From Robertmurraya siralis (GTDB lineage: Bacteria; Bacillota; Bacilli; Bacillales; Cytobacillaceae): 64,000 nt of DNA. The notes under the pieces were generated by a model that was not told where the DNA came from, did no database searches, and saw only the letters and a program-made list of their open reading frames with translations. Made by a program: the position numbers and the translations under genes. Where the stretch lies: positions 62,001 through 126,000 of the forward strand of contig NZ_SWLZ01000007.1 in NCBI RefSeq assembly GCF_005502275.1, read 5' to 3'. Of this stretch, positions 1-8,772 are shown piece after piece; the stretch's first letter is position 1, and each line of letters begins with the position of its first letter.

Positions 1-355
1 CTTTAGGTTCAGCGATTTGTTTCGCCTTTTTTAGATCGTCATGGACGCTGCGATCCGACATTTTAACGCCAGAATAATAAGCGGATCGGCTAATAAGATG
101 GCCGGCTACTGGAGAGGTCATGAATACGAAGGCAATTCCCAGAATAAGACGTGAATTAAAATGCCCTTCTAAAAAGTAGAAATAGAGAAAGGTACCAAAT
201 AAAATAGACATGACACCTAGTGTAGCCGATTTAGAAGCGGCATGATTGCGCATATATACGTCAGGAAGCCTAAGGACACCAAAGGTTGCAACTAGACTGA
301 GAAATGCTCCAACTAAAATAAAGAAGGCGATAAAATAACTAGCGATCTCGTTCAC
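1..355 (-). CDS. mrpG: Na+/H+ antiporter subunit MrpG (partial, 3' end outside window)
   Basis: This is the last gene of the Mrp operon, and its C-terminus runs off the window edge. Translating the minus strand from a GTG at 355 gives a protein with two hydrophobic segments and the stretch VLRLPDVYMRNHAASK, typical of the MrpG/PhaG/MnhG family. At least 118 codons are present, close to the usual 120 or so. The start overlaps the end of mrpF by 17 bp, which implies translational coupling. MrpG is a small membrane subunit of the heteromeric Na+(Li+)/H+ antiporter complex. Family assignment is firm; the exact start is inferred. Confidence 0.88.
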   Translation of the reverse strand, partial: MNEIASYFIAFFILVGAFLSLVATFGVLRLPDVYMRNHAASKSATLGVMSILFGTFLYFYFLEGHFNSRLILGIAFVFMTSPVAGHLISRSAYYSGVKMSDRSVHDDLKKAKQIAEPK

Positions 356-623
356 GTTCGAAAATAACCCCCTTCTCTAAATACTTTGAAAAAGCAACTG
401 TTCCAATAAAAGCAAGGATTCCGATTAGAAGGATTACCTCTAAAAAGGCATTTGTCTTAAGGACCATTGAGGTAAGTGCGACAATGGCAATTAAATTAAT
501 CCCAATAGCATCAAGAGCAATGACCCGATCCGGAATCGAAGGTCCTTTAATGACTCGATAGATGAGACCGATCATGGAGAGAGCTAAACAAAATAACGCG
601 ACATGAAAAACCATATCTAACAT
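339..623 (-). CDS. mrpF: Na+/H+ antiporter subunit MrpF
   Basis: This 94-residue protein has three predicted membrane helices and the family stretch RVIKGPSIPDRVIALDAIG near residues 23-41. Its length equals that of B. subtilis MrpF. The ATG overlaps the mrpE stop in a TAATG junction, so it is probably translationally coupled. In the complex MrpF sits with the other small subunits next to MrpA and MrpD. In B. subtilis MrpF has also been linked to bile-salt and cholate efflux. No anomaly is visible. Confidence 0.92.
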   Translation of the reverse strand: MLDMVFHVALFCLALSMIGLIYRVIKGPSIPDRVIALDAIGINLIAIVALTSMVLKTNAFLEVILLIGILAFIGTVAFSKYLEKGVIFERERDR

Positions 624-1099
624 TATTGACTCACCTCCAAAATGGCTTTTTCAAATGTATGTTTAATACTCTTAACTGCTTCGTCTACATCAGCAATATC
701 TATTGCGTGAATGTACAATGTTTGATTATCATCGGATACATCAATGACTAATGTACCAGGTGTAAGTGTAATAAGGTTAGAGAGCAATGTAATCTGCCAA
801 TCCTTTGTCAACATTGTTCGATAGGCAAAGATACCAGGCTGCATGTCTAACTTTGGCTTTAAAACCATTTTTAGGACGGCAATATTTGAAAGGATTAGCT
901 CCTTTAAAAAGAGGAGAAGCAGCTTGAGCGCAGCAATTATTTTTGCCAAATAAAAACGGGAACCGAAGAATCGTCTAAACACAAAAATAATGATGAGTCC
1001 AAAGAAATAACCTTTTATGAAACTGGAAACATCAAATGAAACTTTTATAAACATCCATATGAAGGCTAGAAATACATTAAGTAGAATTTGAAAGGCCAT
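623..1099 (-). CDS. mrpE: Na+/H+ antiporter subunit MrpE
   Basis: MrpE is a membrane subunit needed for assembly and full activity of the Mrp antiporter. The frame is open to a GTG at 1108, but the AAGGAG ribosome site spaces correctly only for the ATG at 1099. That start gives MAFQILLN, the usual N-terminus of the family, and a length of 158 residues. The N-terminal half is hydrophobic and the C-terminal half is soluble, with a TPGTLVIDVSDD stretch typical of MrpE/PhaE. It lies 5 bp after mrpD and shares a TAATG junction with mrpF. Confidence 0.92.
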   Translation of the reverse strand: MAFQILLNVFLAFIWMFIKVSFDVSSFIKGYFFGLIIIFVFRRFFGSRFYLAKIIAALKLLLLFLKELILSNIAVLKMVLKPKLDMQPGIFAYRTMLTKDWQITLLSNLITLTPGTLVIDVSDDNQTLYIHAIDIADVDEAVKSIKHTFEKAILEVSQ

Positions 1100-1104
1100 T
1101 CCCA

Positions 1105-2586
1105 TCACTCCTTTAAGACAGCATCAATATATAGACTTGGATCTGCTAAAGTCTCTGCTGCCTGAGAAATATACGGTAAAATGGCTTCAGTACCAATACC
1201 GTACACTGCTGAAAGTATTACCAGTATGACTGGAGAAATTAATAACCATTTAACAGGTGCTTTATCTTCATTCGCATAGTTTTGGTCATCGCCCCAAAAA
1301 CCATTTATAAAAATTTTCATTACTGAAAACAAGACGAGCAAGCTTGAGATTAAGACAACGGCTGCACCTAAATAACTTTCTCCTGCAAATCCACCTTGTA
1401 CAATCAGTACTTTTCCAATAAATCCGCTTAAAGGTGGAATTCCGGCAAGAGCAAGTGCCGCTATAAAGTAAGTCCAGCCTAGACCGGGATATCGTTTAAT
1501 TAGACCACTCATATTTCGGAGATTACTTGTCCCAGTAATGGCAATGGCAATTCCTACAAGGAGGAATAAAGCTGCTTTAATAATCATGTCGTGAATTAAA
1601 TAATAAATTGAACCAGTAAAGGCATCGATGTTCATAACGGAAATACCAAATAAAATGACACCAACTGCGACAATGATGTTATAGATGATAATTTTTTTTA
1701 CATCCCAATAGGCTATGGCTCCGATAACCCCAATAATGATGGTTAGAATGGCTAATACTTGTAATAGTACATGGGTAAAGCCTGCATCGTGATAGAAAAA
1801 TAAGGTATACGTTCTTGTAATGGAGTAAACCCCGACTTTTGTTAGTAATGCACCGAATAAAGCTAATACAGGTATGGGAGGGGCATTATAAGAACCTGGC
1901 ATCCAGAAATATAGCGGAAAAATAGCCCCTTTTAATCCAAATACGATTAAGAATAAGACCGCAATAACGGATAAAATGGCAGGTTGTCCGATTTCCGATA
2001 CTCTTGCGGAAATATGTGCCATATTTAACGTTCCTACAATCGAATATAAATAGGCGACCGTAATAACAAAAAGAGCCGATGAGATAACATTAACAAGCAA
2101 ATATTTAATTGATTCTCTTAATTGAATTTTTGTTCCACCAAGAACTAATAGCACGTAGGAGGACATAAGCATCACTTCAAAAAATACAAATAGGTTGAAA
2201 ATATCACCTGTTGAAAAGGCACCGTTCACACCAACGATTAAGAAATTGAAAACCGGATAGTAATAATGATTTTCACGTTCTTTTCCAATCGATTTGAATG
2301 AATAAATGAGACAGGTAAAGGAAACAATGCTTGTTGTTAATATGAGTAAAGCTGAGAACATATCGGAAACAAGAGTAATTCCGAAAGGAGCTTCCCAACT
2401 CGAAATATTAAGAGACTGAATCCCATTTGTGTGTACTTTTTGTACTAAAAATAAAGCAACGACGATGGTGGCAACAGATCCTAGGGCAGAAATCCATCTT
2501 TGCGCCATGATTTTTTTTGGTAAAAAAATCAAGATCGCTGCAGCAAGAAACGGGATTAATATGGGCAATATGATTAAATTATTCAT
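1105..2586 (-). CDS. mrpD: Na+/H+ antiporter subunit MrpD (NuoN/NuoL-like)
   Basis: This 493-residue polytopic protein of the proton-conducting Complex I NuoL/M/N superfamily has about 14 hydrophobic segments. Conserved proton-path features are visible: an E in [16 protein letters not shown] near residue 137, and a K in [18 protein letters not shown] near residue 219. The length matches B. subtilis MrpD exactly. It overlaps mrpC by 8 bp and forms one of the two ion-translocating modules of the Mrp complex with MrpA. The ATG start is preceded by a GAGGAAC ribosome site. Confidence 0.95.
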   Translation of the reverse strand: MNNLIILPILIPFLAAAILIFLPKKIMAQRWISALGSVATIVVALFLVQKVHTNGIQSLNISSWEAPFGITLVSDMFSALLILTTSIVSFTCLIYSFKSIGKERENHYYYPVFNFLIVGVNGAFSTGDIFNLFVFFEVMLMSSYVLLVLGGTKIQLRESIKYLLVNVISSALFVITVAYLYSIVGTLNMAHISARVSEIGQPAILSVIAVLFLIVFGLKGAIFPLYFWMPGSYNAPPIPVLALFGALLTKVGVYSITRTYTLFFYHDAGFTHVLLQVLAILTIIIGVIGAIAYWDVKKIIIYNIIVAVGVILFGISVMNIDAFTGSIYYLIHDMIIKAALFLLVGIAIAITGTSNLRNMSGLIKRYPGLGWTYFIAALALAGIPPLSGFIGKVLIVQGGFAGESYLGAAVVLISSLLVLFSVMKIFINGFWGDDQNYANEDKAPVKWLLISPVILVILSAVYGIGTEAILPYISQAAETLADPSLYIDAVLKE

Positions 2587-2920
2587 TGCTTTCTGTTCCT
2601 CTCATTTGTTCAATGTTATCTGTTCCTAGCTCTTTATATGCCCTATATGCTAAAACTAAGAAAAAGGCTGTAACCCCGAAGCTAATAACAATCGCCGTTA
2701 AGATTAGTGCCTGAGGCAAAGGGTCAGTGTAGCTTTCAGCATTTTCTCCTAATAAAGGAGCAGCACCTCTTTTTAAACCACCCATTGTTAAAATAAGTAA
2801 ATGAGCACCGTGGCTGAGAAGACCAGTTCCCACGATAATTCGTAATAAACTTTTTGAAAGCATCAAGTATGTCGCTGTCATAAATAATACGCCAACGACT
2901 ATGGACATTAATATTTCCAC
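2579..2920 (-). CDS. mrpC: Na+/H+ antiporter subunit MrpC (NuoK-like)
   Basis: MrpC is a 113-residue, three-helix homologue of NuoK, with the expected [18 protein letters not shown] stretch near residues 31-48 and a [15 protein letters not shown] helix at the end. The start appears to be GTG in a TAGTG junction with mrpB, and the end overlaps mrpD by 8 bp. Tight packing indicates a single operon with stoichiometric translation. The length equals that of the B. subtilis protein. Confidence 0.93.
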   Translation of the reverse strand: MEILMSIVVGVLFMTATYLMLSKSLLRIIVGTGLLSHGAHLLILTMGGLKRGAAPLLGENAESYTDPLPQALILTAIVISFGVTAFFLVLAYRAYKELGTDNIEQMRGTESNE

Positions 2921-3342
2921 TATTCATCCTCTCCTATCGTTTGAATAATGGTCATTGAAACCCCAACAACTACTAAATAGACTCCTAGGTCAAAGATCGT
3001 TGCAGTGTGAAGGGAAATTTCCCCAAGTATTGGTAAATCAATGTGGCCAAATGCATGAGTTAAAAATGGGACATTAAAAAATATCGCTCCGGCACTCGTT
3101 CCAATGGCAAATAACAAGCCAATTCCTGTCATGATTCGGTAGTTAAACGGTAAAATCATTGAAACAGTTTTGATGTCGTAGGCGATTAGCAGGAGAACGA
3201 GTGCTCCGGCAGTCATTAAACCACCGATAAATCCCCCACCAGGATAATAATGTCCTGCAAAGAATATATAGACAGAGAAGAGGACAATGATAAAGAGAAT
3301 CACTTTAATCGCTGTTTCCAGAATGATATTATTTGATCTCAA
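2920..3342 (-). CDS. mrpB: Na+/H+ antiporter subunit MrpB
   Basis: This 140-residue membrane subunit has four helices and the family signature [20 protein letters not shown] at about residues 31-50. The probable start is TTG at 3342, overlapping the mrpA stop (TTGA), with a GGGAAGAGG ribosome site inside mrpA. MrpB resembles the C-terminal domain of MrpA and packs next to it in the complex. No missing residues or frame problems are seen. Confidence 0.93.
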   Translation of the reverse strand: MRSNNIILETAIKVILFIIVLFSVYIFFAGHYYPGGGFIGGLMTAGALVLLLIAYDIKTVSMILPFNYRIMTGIGLLFAIGTSAGAIFFNVPFLTHAFGHIDLPILGEISLHTATIFDLGVYLVVVGVSMTIIQTIGEDE

Positions 3343-5747
3343 TCCTCTTCCCTCCTAGCAAGTCGTAATTTAATCATACCGTATATTCCTAGTGATGCAA
3401 TTGCGAGAACGGTTATTTCAAAAAGGGTATCGAATCCACGGAAGTCTACTAGTATGACGTTGACCATATTTTTACCCGCAGCTTTTTCGTACGTATTTTC
3501 GATATAATACTGTGAAATCGAAGAGAAAAATTTATTGCTGTGCGCTGATAGAGCAATTAATGTCACAATTGCCCCCACTCCGACAGATATAATAGCATTT
3601 GTGAGCTTAAATCGGATGCGCGTTTCTTCCCGACGTAACTTCGGTAAATGATAGAAACAAACTAAAAATAAAGCTACTGAAACACTTTCGATCACTAGTT
3701 GTGTCAGGGCCAAGTCAGGTGCTCTAAATAGAACGTAAAAGAGTGAAACCGTATAACCTACGGAACCAAGTAAAATAATTTGTGACAATCTTGTTTTCGC
3801 AAACAAGATGCTAACTGCGCCAATCATGATGAGAAGGGCAAGCAACACTTCGTAAACGCCAATGGAGGCAAGGTTGGTCGTGTCCACTTTAAAGGCATTT
3901 TTATAAAAAAGTGCTGTTGCTAAAATCACGATAAAGAATGTGAAAATATAGACTAAGTAAGAACGGATGGAACCATTCATAAATGATTTTGTGAATTTAA
4001 AAGAACCTGTTTGGGCTCTGTTGACTGCCCCATCATAAAAACGATTTAGCGTAAGATTTTCAGGGAATAGATCATATACTCTTCTCCACTTTGGAAGTGT
4101 TAAATAAAGAAGTACTCCAACAGCAATAACTCCCAATGTCATAAATAGTTCAGGGTTAAATCCATGCCATTGATAAATATGAACCATAAATCCTTCCTCG
4201 TCTGTTAATAGGCTAGGGAGGATGGAAGAAAGCGCCGGCGAAATAAGATTGTCGGATAACAAAGAATTTGGAAAGAAGAAAATAATAATCACTAAAGAAG
4301 CAAGGATGATTGGTGAAATCAGCATACCTAAAGGTGCTTCATGCGGTTTCTTCTCCAACTTTTCTGGTTGATATTTACCTGTAAAGGTTTTGAAAACAAG
4401 AATCATACTATAGATAAATGTAAATACACTTGCTACCCAAGCGAGAATTGGGAACAGAATCGCAAAGGAATCAAAACTAAAGAAATCCATTTCGAGGACA
4501 CGAAGCATGCCTGTAAAGAACATTTCTTTACTTAGGAATCCGTTAAACGGTGGTAGTCCAGCCATGGAAAATGCCCCGATCATCGCCAAGGTAAAAGTGA
4601 TCGGCATAAAATGAAGCAATCCACCAAGTTTGCGTATATCTCTTGTGCCTGTTTCATGGTCAACAATTCCAACAACCATGAACAAGCTTCCTTTGAAGGT
4701 TGCATGGTTAATCAAATGAAAGATGGCAGCCGTTGTAGCAACAACATAAAGATTATCATCCAATCCAACATAATGAAGGGATGCTGCTCCAACACCAAGC
4801 AGAGACATAATTAAACCTAGCTGACTTACGGTAGAAAAGGCAAGTATACTTTTCAGGTCCGTTTGCTTTACTGCTGAGAAAGAACCCCAGAATAATGTGA
4901 AGATCCCAAAGCTCGCAACTAACCATAACCATAAACCGTCAACGGCAAATACAGGAGTTAATCTTGCTACTAAATAGATCCCTGCTTTCACCATCGTTGC
5001 CGAGTGCAAATAAGCACTGACAGGAGTTGGTGCTTCCATTGCGTCTGGTAGCCAAATATGGAAAGGGAATTGAGCGGATTTTGTAAATGCTCCAAGCAAT
5101 ATACAAATTAGAGCAGGTATAAATAATGGGCTTGTTACAATGACATCCGCTTGTGTAATGATTTCTGAAATGCTAAAGCTTCCCGTCATGAGGTATAGCA
5201 GGATGATACCACCAAGCATGGACAGGCCGCCAAAAACGGTAATAAGCATTGATTTTTGTGCGCCATAACGGGACTTTTCGCGATGATACCAATATCCAAT
5301 TAATAAGAAGGAGGAAAAGCTTGTTAATTCCCAAAAAGCATACATAACAATCAAATTATCCGATAAAACTACCCCGAGCATAGCACCCATAAAGAGTAGT
5401 AAATAGACATAGAAATTGTGCAGCTTTTCTTTTCCCTTTGACAAATAATAAATAGAATAGAGCACTACAAGAGCGCCAATGCCTGTAATTAATAAGGCAA
5501 ATAACAGCCCGAGACCATCTACCTTAGCTGTGAAATTGATTCCGAGTGTTGGGATCCAATCCAAGGTTTTCATAACTACTTCTTTACTCTTAGTAGTGGA
5601 AATAAAGGAAAAGAAGTAAATAAATAAGAGAATAGGTAATGGCAAGACAAACCATCCGGTATGTATTCGACGGAAGCTTTTATAGAAAAATGGAACCAAA
5701 ATGGCGAAGATTAGTGGTGCAACAATGGCTAAATGCAATAATGACAA
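3339..5747 (-). CDS. mrpA: Na+/H+ antiporter subunit MrpA
   Basis: MrpA is the largest Mrp subunit, 802 residues here against about 801 in B. subtilis. Residues 1-480 form a NuoL-like channel module with VMYAFWELTSFSSFLLIGYW (the antiporter glutamate) and FPFHIWLPDAMEAPTPVSAY. The C-terminal 300 residues carry further helices ending in an MrpB-like region with FRAPDLALTQLVIESVSVAL. It is the first gene of the operon, starting at a TTG with a strong AGGGGGG site. The complex exchanges cytoplasmic Na+ for H+ and supports pH and salt tolerance. Confidence 0.96.
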   Translation of the reverse strand: MSLLHLAIVAPLIFAILVPFFYKSFRRIHTGWFVLPLPILLFIYFFSFISTTKSKEVVMKTLDWIPTLGINFTAKVDGLGLLFALLITGIGALVVLYSIYYLSKGKEKLHNFYVYLLLFMGAMLGVVLSDNLIVMYAFWELTSFSSFLLIGYWYHREKSRYGAQKSMLITVFGGLSMLGGIILLYLMTGSFSISEIITQADVIVTSPLFIPALICILLGAFTKSAQFPFHIWLPDAMEAPTPVSAYLHSATMVKAGIYLVARLTPVFAVDGLWLWLVASFGIFTLFWGSFSAVKQTDLKSILAFSTVSQLGLIMSLLGVGAASLHYVGLDDNLYVVATTAAIFHLINHATFKGSLFMVVGIVDHETGTRDIRKLGGLLHFMPITFTLAMIGAFSMAGLPPFNGFLSKEMFFTGMLRVLEMDFFSFDSFAILFPILAWVASVFTFIYSMILVFKTFTGKYQPEKLEKKPHEAPLGMLISPIILASLVIIIFFFPNSLLSDNLISPALSSILPSLLTDEEGFMVHIYQWHGFNPELFMTLGVIAVGVLLYLTLPKWRRVYDLFPENLTLNRFYDGAVNRAQTGSFKFTKSFMNGSIRSYLVYIFTFFIVILATALFYKNAFKVDTTNLASIGVYEVLLALLIMIGAVSILFAKTRLSQIILLGSVGYTVSLFYVLFRAPDLALTQLVIESVSVALFLVCFYHLPKLRREETRIRFKLTNAIISVGVGAIVTLIALSAHSNKFFSSISQYYIENTYEKAAGKNMVNVILVDFRGFDTLFEITVLAIASLGIYGMIKLRLARREED

Positions 5748-6253
5748 AACGAACCCCCCTTAAAAATCATATCCACTTCAAGAAGTGGCAAATAAATCGG
5801 TTTTAAAATTGTAAATATGAGGTAAAGCCTAACATACATCTCCATTAAAAAAATGAACGCTTTAACTGTTCATTTTAAATTAAAGACGCAATAAAATTAG
5901 TCTAATGTTTCCCCATTGATATATGCAGAATTCTATTCTCTTTGTATTTCATGATAAAACGTATTTAAGAAAGGCTTCTCAAGTAGCGGTGACTTCTCTC
6001 ATAAAATCGAATGAATCTCGTTGCTTTTCATCACATAAATTAAATTATACATGAAAAAGTATACAGTTGCATGCCTTTAAAGCATGTGGCTAAAGGGACG
6101 CTTTAAATATTATAAATAGGTAGAAATGCGTAAATTATAGAGAAAAATTTTTTGTTTTGGACAAATTTTGTTCTTGTTTTTAAGCGAGCATGTTCATGTG
6201 TATGTATAAAATTTTGTTTTTTTCTGCACACTACTCATTGATGGGGGTGTGTC
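5748..6253. other. Intergenic region between divergent mrpA and a small ORF
   Basis: These 506 bases hold the control region of the mrp operon. Two inverted repeats stand out. AAATGAAC at 5851-5858 pairs with GTTCATTT at 5868-5875 and on the mrp strand is followed by a T run, so it could be a weak attenuator. CATGC at 6070-6074 pairs with GCATG at 6082-6086 around CTTTAAA. I see no convincing -35/-10 pair on the mrp strand and no known riboswitch. Confidence 0.4.
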
Positions 6254-6472
6254 ATGAAAAGGAAAATTATCGCATCCATTTCAATATTTTTCCTTATGTT
6301 TTCCTTAGCTTGGTTATGGGATCATCAAAATGCCCGGGAATTTTTCAACCCAGGGTTGGCTGATGGTGACGATGAAGTGGTTGAAATTATGCCCATTTCC
6401 AACCCAGCTAGTATGCCAAGAAAATACGAGGTATTTAAAGCAAGAGAATACGTTCGTATCGAAAAGCTGTGA
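6254..6472 (+). CDS. Small exported peptide of unknown function
   Basis: I do not recognise this 72-residue protein. It has a strong GGGGGTG ribosome site 4 bases before the ATG. Its N-terminus has basic residues followed by a hydrophobic core (IIASISIFFLMFSLAWLW), so it is either exported or anchored by one helix. The remainder is acidic in the middle and basic at the end. No lipobox cysteine is present. A probable terminator stem follows at 6507-6533. A real gene is likely because of the ribosome site and membrane-targeting start, but no function can be given. Confidence 0.55.
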   Translation: MKRKIIASISIFFLMFSLAWLWDHQNAREFFNPGLADGDDEVVEIMPISNPASMPRKYEVFKAREYVRIEKL

Positions 6473-6506
6473 AAATGACATGTGCGGATAAATAACTAAC
6501 ATCAGC

Positions 6507-6534
6507 AAGCTCAGAGTTACGGCTCTTGAGCTTT
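6507..6534 (+). terminator. Possible terminator after the small exported peptide
   Basis: AAGCTCA pairs with TGAGCTT, extended by GAG/CTC around a short loop. The downstream T tract is short, so termination efficiency is uncertain. Confidence 0.4.
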
Positions 6535-6690
6535 AGTTGCGTTGCCACTTTATATTGATTTCGTTTGGTTCCAATCTATTCATGGAATTAGATCATTTTA
6601 ACCTTAAAGTTCATTCTCTAGTTGATGAGAGGAGACGGATCGAACTATACTATAGAGGCAGTTATAAAAAGCAATTTTTGGAGAAATATA

Positions 6691-7248
6691 ATGAAAAATA
6701 CATATTTTACTAGTTATTTTCCGTTACTTGCCATTCTTTTATTTAGTCTATCGCTATCTATTCGTGTTGAGATGACAGTCATTGAACTGTTAAAAAATGC
6801 TGGAATATATGAAGGAATGAAGGAATTTTTTTCAGATGGCGGAATTCAATTGGCTTTAATTGTACTATTGCTTGTTCTGTTTTTTATGGTGTTTGCAGCA
6901 CTTAAATTAATTGCCAATACGATTAACGAACTGTCTTTGCTTTTTTTCTCTAAAGAATCAGAGGGTGACAGCTTAAAACAGATTCGAAGTGGCTCAAGCA
7001 TCTACTTTATAGGGGGGGCGTTATCGTTATTAAGCTTGTATAGCTTCATCGGAATTGCCGCGATTTTTCTAGGGGCAACGATTACTTACTTCGTGTACTT
7101 TGTCTTCAAAATCAGTTCATCCATGTCTTTTATTGGTACAGTAGGAGTTATCTTATTTCAAGTAATCGTCTGGTCTTCCATGGTGATTGGTGTTTGCTAC
7201 ATCGCCTTGAAGGTTTATAACAGTATTATGGCTAGCTTGCCAATTTGA
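6691..7248 (+). CDS. yufK: YufK-like multi-pass membrane protein (DUF5366-type)
   Basis: The frame is open from 6622, but a GGAG site 8 bases before the ATG at 6691 gives a 185-residue protein starting MKNTYFTSYFPLLAILLFS. That is the length and type of N-terminus I associate with B. subtilis YufK, whose gene also lies beside mrp and pbpD. About five hydrophobic segments are evident. The family has no established biochemical role. It is followed by a clear terminator at 7252-7278. The name rests on recalled similarity and synteny, so it is moderate. Confidence 0.65.
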   Translation: MKNTYFTSYFPLLAILLFSLSLSIRVEMTVIELLKNAGIYEGMKEFFSDGGIQLALIVLLLVLFFMVFAALKLIANTINELSLLFFSKESEGDSLKQIRSGSSIYFIGGALSLLSLYSFIGIAAIFLGATITYFVYFVFKISSSMSFIGTVGVILFQVIVWSSMVIGVCYIALKVYNSIMASLPI

Positions 7249-7251
7249 GCG

Positions 7252-7278
7252 GATGCCCGTAAATAAGGGCATCTTTTT
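7252..7278 (+). terminator. Rho-independent terminator of the yufK-like gene
   Basis: GATGCCC at 7252-7258 pairs with GGGCATC at 7267-7273, followed by TTTTT. It sits directly after the stop codon. Confidence 0.85.
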
Positions 7279-7305
7279 AATGACCAGGATTTGTAATATG
7301 CTTGT

Positions 7306-7376
7306 GTTGATTTTTGGCTCATTTCGTGTGAAACCTTAGTTTCACGCGAAATGAGCCAAAAATCGTTTAATCAACA
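7306..7376. repeat. Long near-perfect palindrome (repeat family copy 1)
   Basis: Arms of 26 bases (7309-7334 and 7339-7364) pair with one wobble around a 4-base loop. The arm contains TTTTTGGCTCATTTCG. Part of the same arm, CGAAATGAGCCAAAAATC (18 of 18 bases), recurs at 50857-50874. The outer GTTGAT/ATCAAC bases extend the symmetry. It follows another terminator, so it is better read as a dispersed REP/MITE-like element than as a gene terminator. Confidence 0.7.
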
Positions 7377-7532
7377 ATATTGTTTAACAAAGCTTATGAC
7401 AAAAAAGTTACGGTTTGGAGTATTTCACGTTATGCGATTTCCTAGGTGTGACAAAAGTAACTGCTTGGTCCTATTTATAATCTTTATAATTAAATACAAA
7501 GTATAAAATACATTAGGAATCAGGTGAATAGC

Positions 7533-8708
7533 ATGCATGGAACAGGACACCCACACGGGAAAGGGCATCCCCATGGTATGGGGAAAATGATAGATTATAA
7601 TGAGAATCCATTTATTGCAATCTGGGAGGTTACAAGAGCCTGTCAGCTAAAATGTGTACATTGCCGCGCAGATGCACAAACGAAACCGCATCCAAATGAA
7701 CTTACACATGAAGAAGGGATTAAGCTCATTGATCAAATTTATGAAATGAACAATCCGATGCTTGTATTTACTGGTGGAGACTGTATGATGAGAGAGGATC
7801 TTTTTGAATTAGCAGACTATGCCGTAAAAAAAGGAATGCGAGTTTCCATGACTCCGAGTGCCACAGCAAATGTAACGAAGGAAAAGATGGAAAGAGCGAA
7901 AAACGTCGGACTTTCAAGATGGGGATTCAGTTTAGATGGTCCTACTCCAGAAATCCACGACCATTTTAGAGGAACCCCAGGCTCTTTTGACTTAACTTTG
8001 GAAAAAATCAAGTACTTGAATGAGCTGAATATGCCGCTGCAAATTAATACAGTTATTTCCCGTTATAATTATGAACACTTAGAACAAATGGTCGAGTTAG
8101 TAAAGGAACTTAAAGCGATTATGTGGTATATTTTTCTGCTAGTTCCTACTGGAAGAGGTCAAGAGGATGCATGTATCACTCCTGCCGAGCATGAGAAAGT
8201 GTTTAAATGGTTATATGAGCTAAGTAAAACGGCACCGTTTGATATAAAAACAACTGCAGCCCAGCATTATCGAAGAGTGGTACTGCAGCAAAAGGCAAGA
8301 GAGCATAAAATAGATGGGGCGGATATTCGTTATGAAGATACGATTACAACTGACCATGCTTCTGTAATTGATGGCTTAAAGCGGGCACCAAAAGGTGTAA
8401 ATGATGGCAATGGATTTATCTTTATCTCTCATGTAGGAGATGTCCTTCCAAGTGGGCTTCTTCCCATAAAAGTTGGGAATGTGAGAGAGAAACCATTAAA
8501 GGAAATTTATCGAGAATCTCCGGTACTACAGGAGCTTCGCAATCCTGATTTATATAAAGGAAAGTGTGGAGTTTGTGAGTATCGCTTTGTTTGCGGGGGA
8601 TCGCGTTCTAGAACCTATGCAGTTACGGGTGATTATCTCGAGAGTGAGCCATATTGTGTGTATGTCCCAATGACGATGAGAGATAAAAAGAAAAGAATGG
8701 AAGCATAA
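7533..8708 (+). CDS. Radical SAM/SPASM domain protein (TIGR04053-like)
   Basis: This protein of about 391 residues has the radical SAM cluster motif CQLKCVHC near residues 37-44 and a GGD loop (TGGDCMMRED). A C-terminal SPASM-type cysteine set (CGVCEYRFVCGGSRSR ... C) binds auxiliary iron-sulfur clusters. The overall layout resembles the NirJ/AhbD/TIGR04053 group that modifies tetrapyrroles or peptides; the substrate cannot be read from sequence. A GTG at 7524 is also in frame, but AGGTG spaces best for the ATG at 7533. The N-terminus is unusual, with a His/Gly-rich stretch that could bind metal. It is monocistronic, closed by a bidirectional terminator. Confidence 0.82.
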   Translation: MHGTGHPHGKGHPHGMGKMIDYNENPFIAIWEVTRACQLKCVHCRADAQTKPHPNELTHEEGIKLIDQIYEMNNPMLVFTGGDCMMREDLFELADYAVKKGMRVSMTPSATANVTKEKMERAKNVGLSRWGFSLDGPTPEIHDHFRGTPGSFDLTLEKIKYLNELNMPLQINTVISRYNYEHLEQMVELVKELKAIMWYIFLLVPTGRGQEDACITPAEHEKVFKWLYELSKTAPFDIKTTAAQHYRRVVLQQKAREHKIDGADIRYEDTITTDHASVIDGLKRAPKGVNDGNGFIFISHVGDVLPSGLLPIKVGNVREKPLKEIYRESPVLQELRNPDLYKGKCGVCEYRFVCGGSRSRTYAVTGDYLESEPYCVYVPMTMRDKKKRMEA

Positions 8709-8724
8709 TAAGTGGATTCTAGTA

Positions 8725-8772
8725 AAAAGGAAGAGGTCTTGCCAAAACATATTGGTGTGACCTCTTCCTTTT
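8725..8772. terminator. Bidirectional terminator between the radical SAM gene and pbpD
   Basis: A 14-bp perfect stem (8725-8738 with 8759-8772, AAAAGGAAGAGGTC / GACCTCTTCCTTTT) has T runs on both strands and serves two convergent genes. Confidence 0.88.

Noticed and set aside
7306-7376. Terminator of the yufK-like gene
   Set aside because: A compact terminator already lies at 7252-7278, and the palindrome shares sequence with distant copies, so it is treated as a dispersed repeat.
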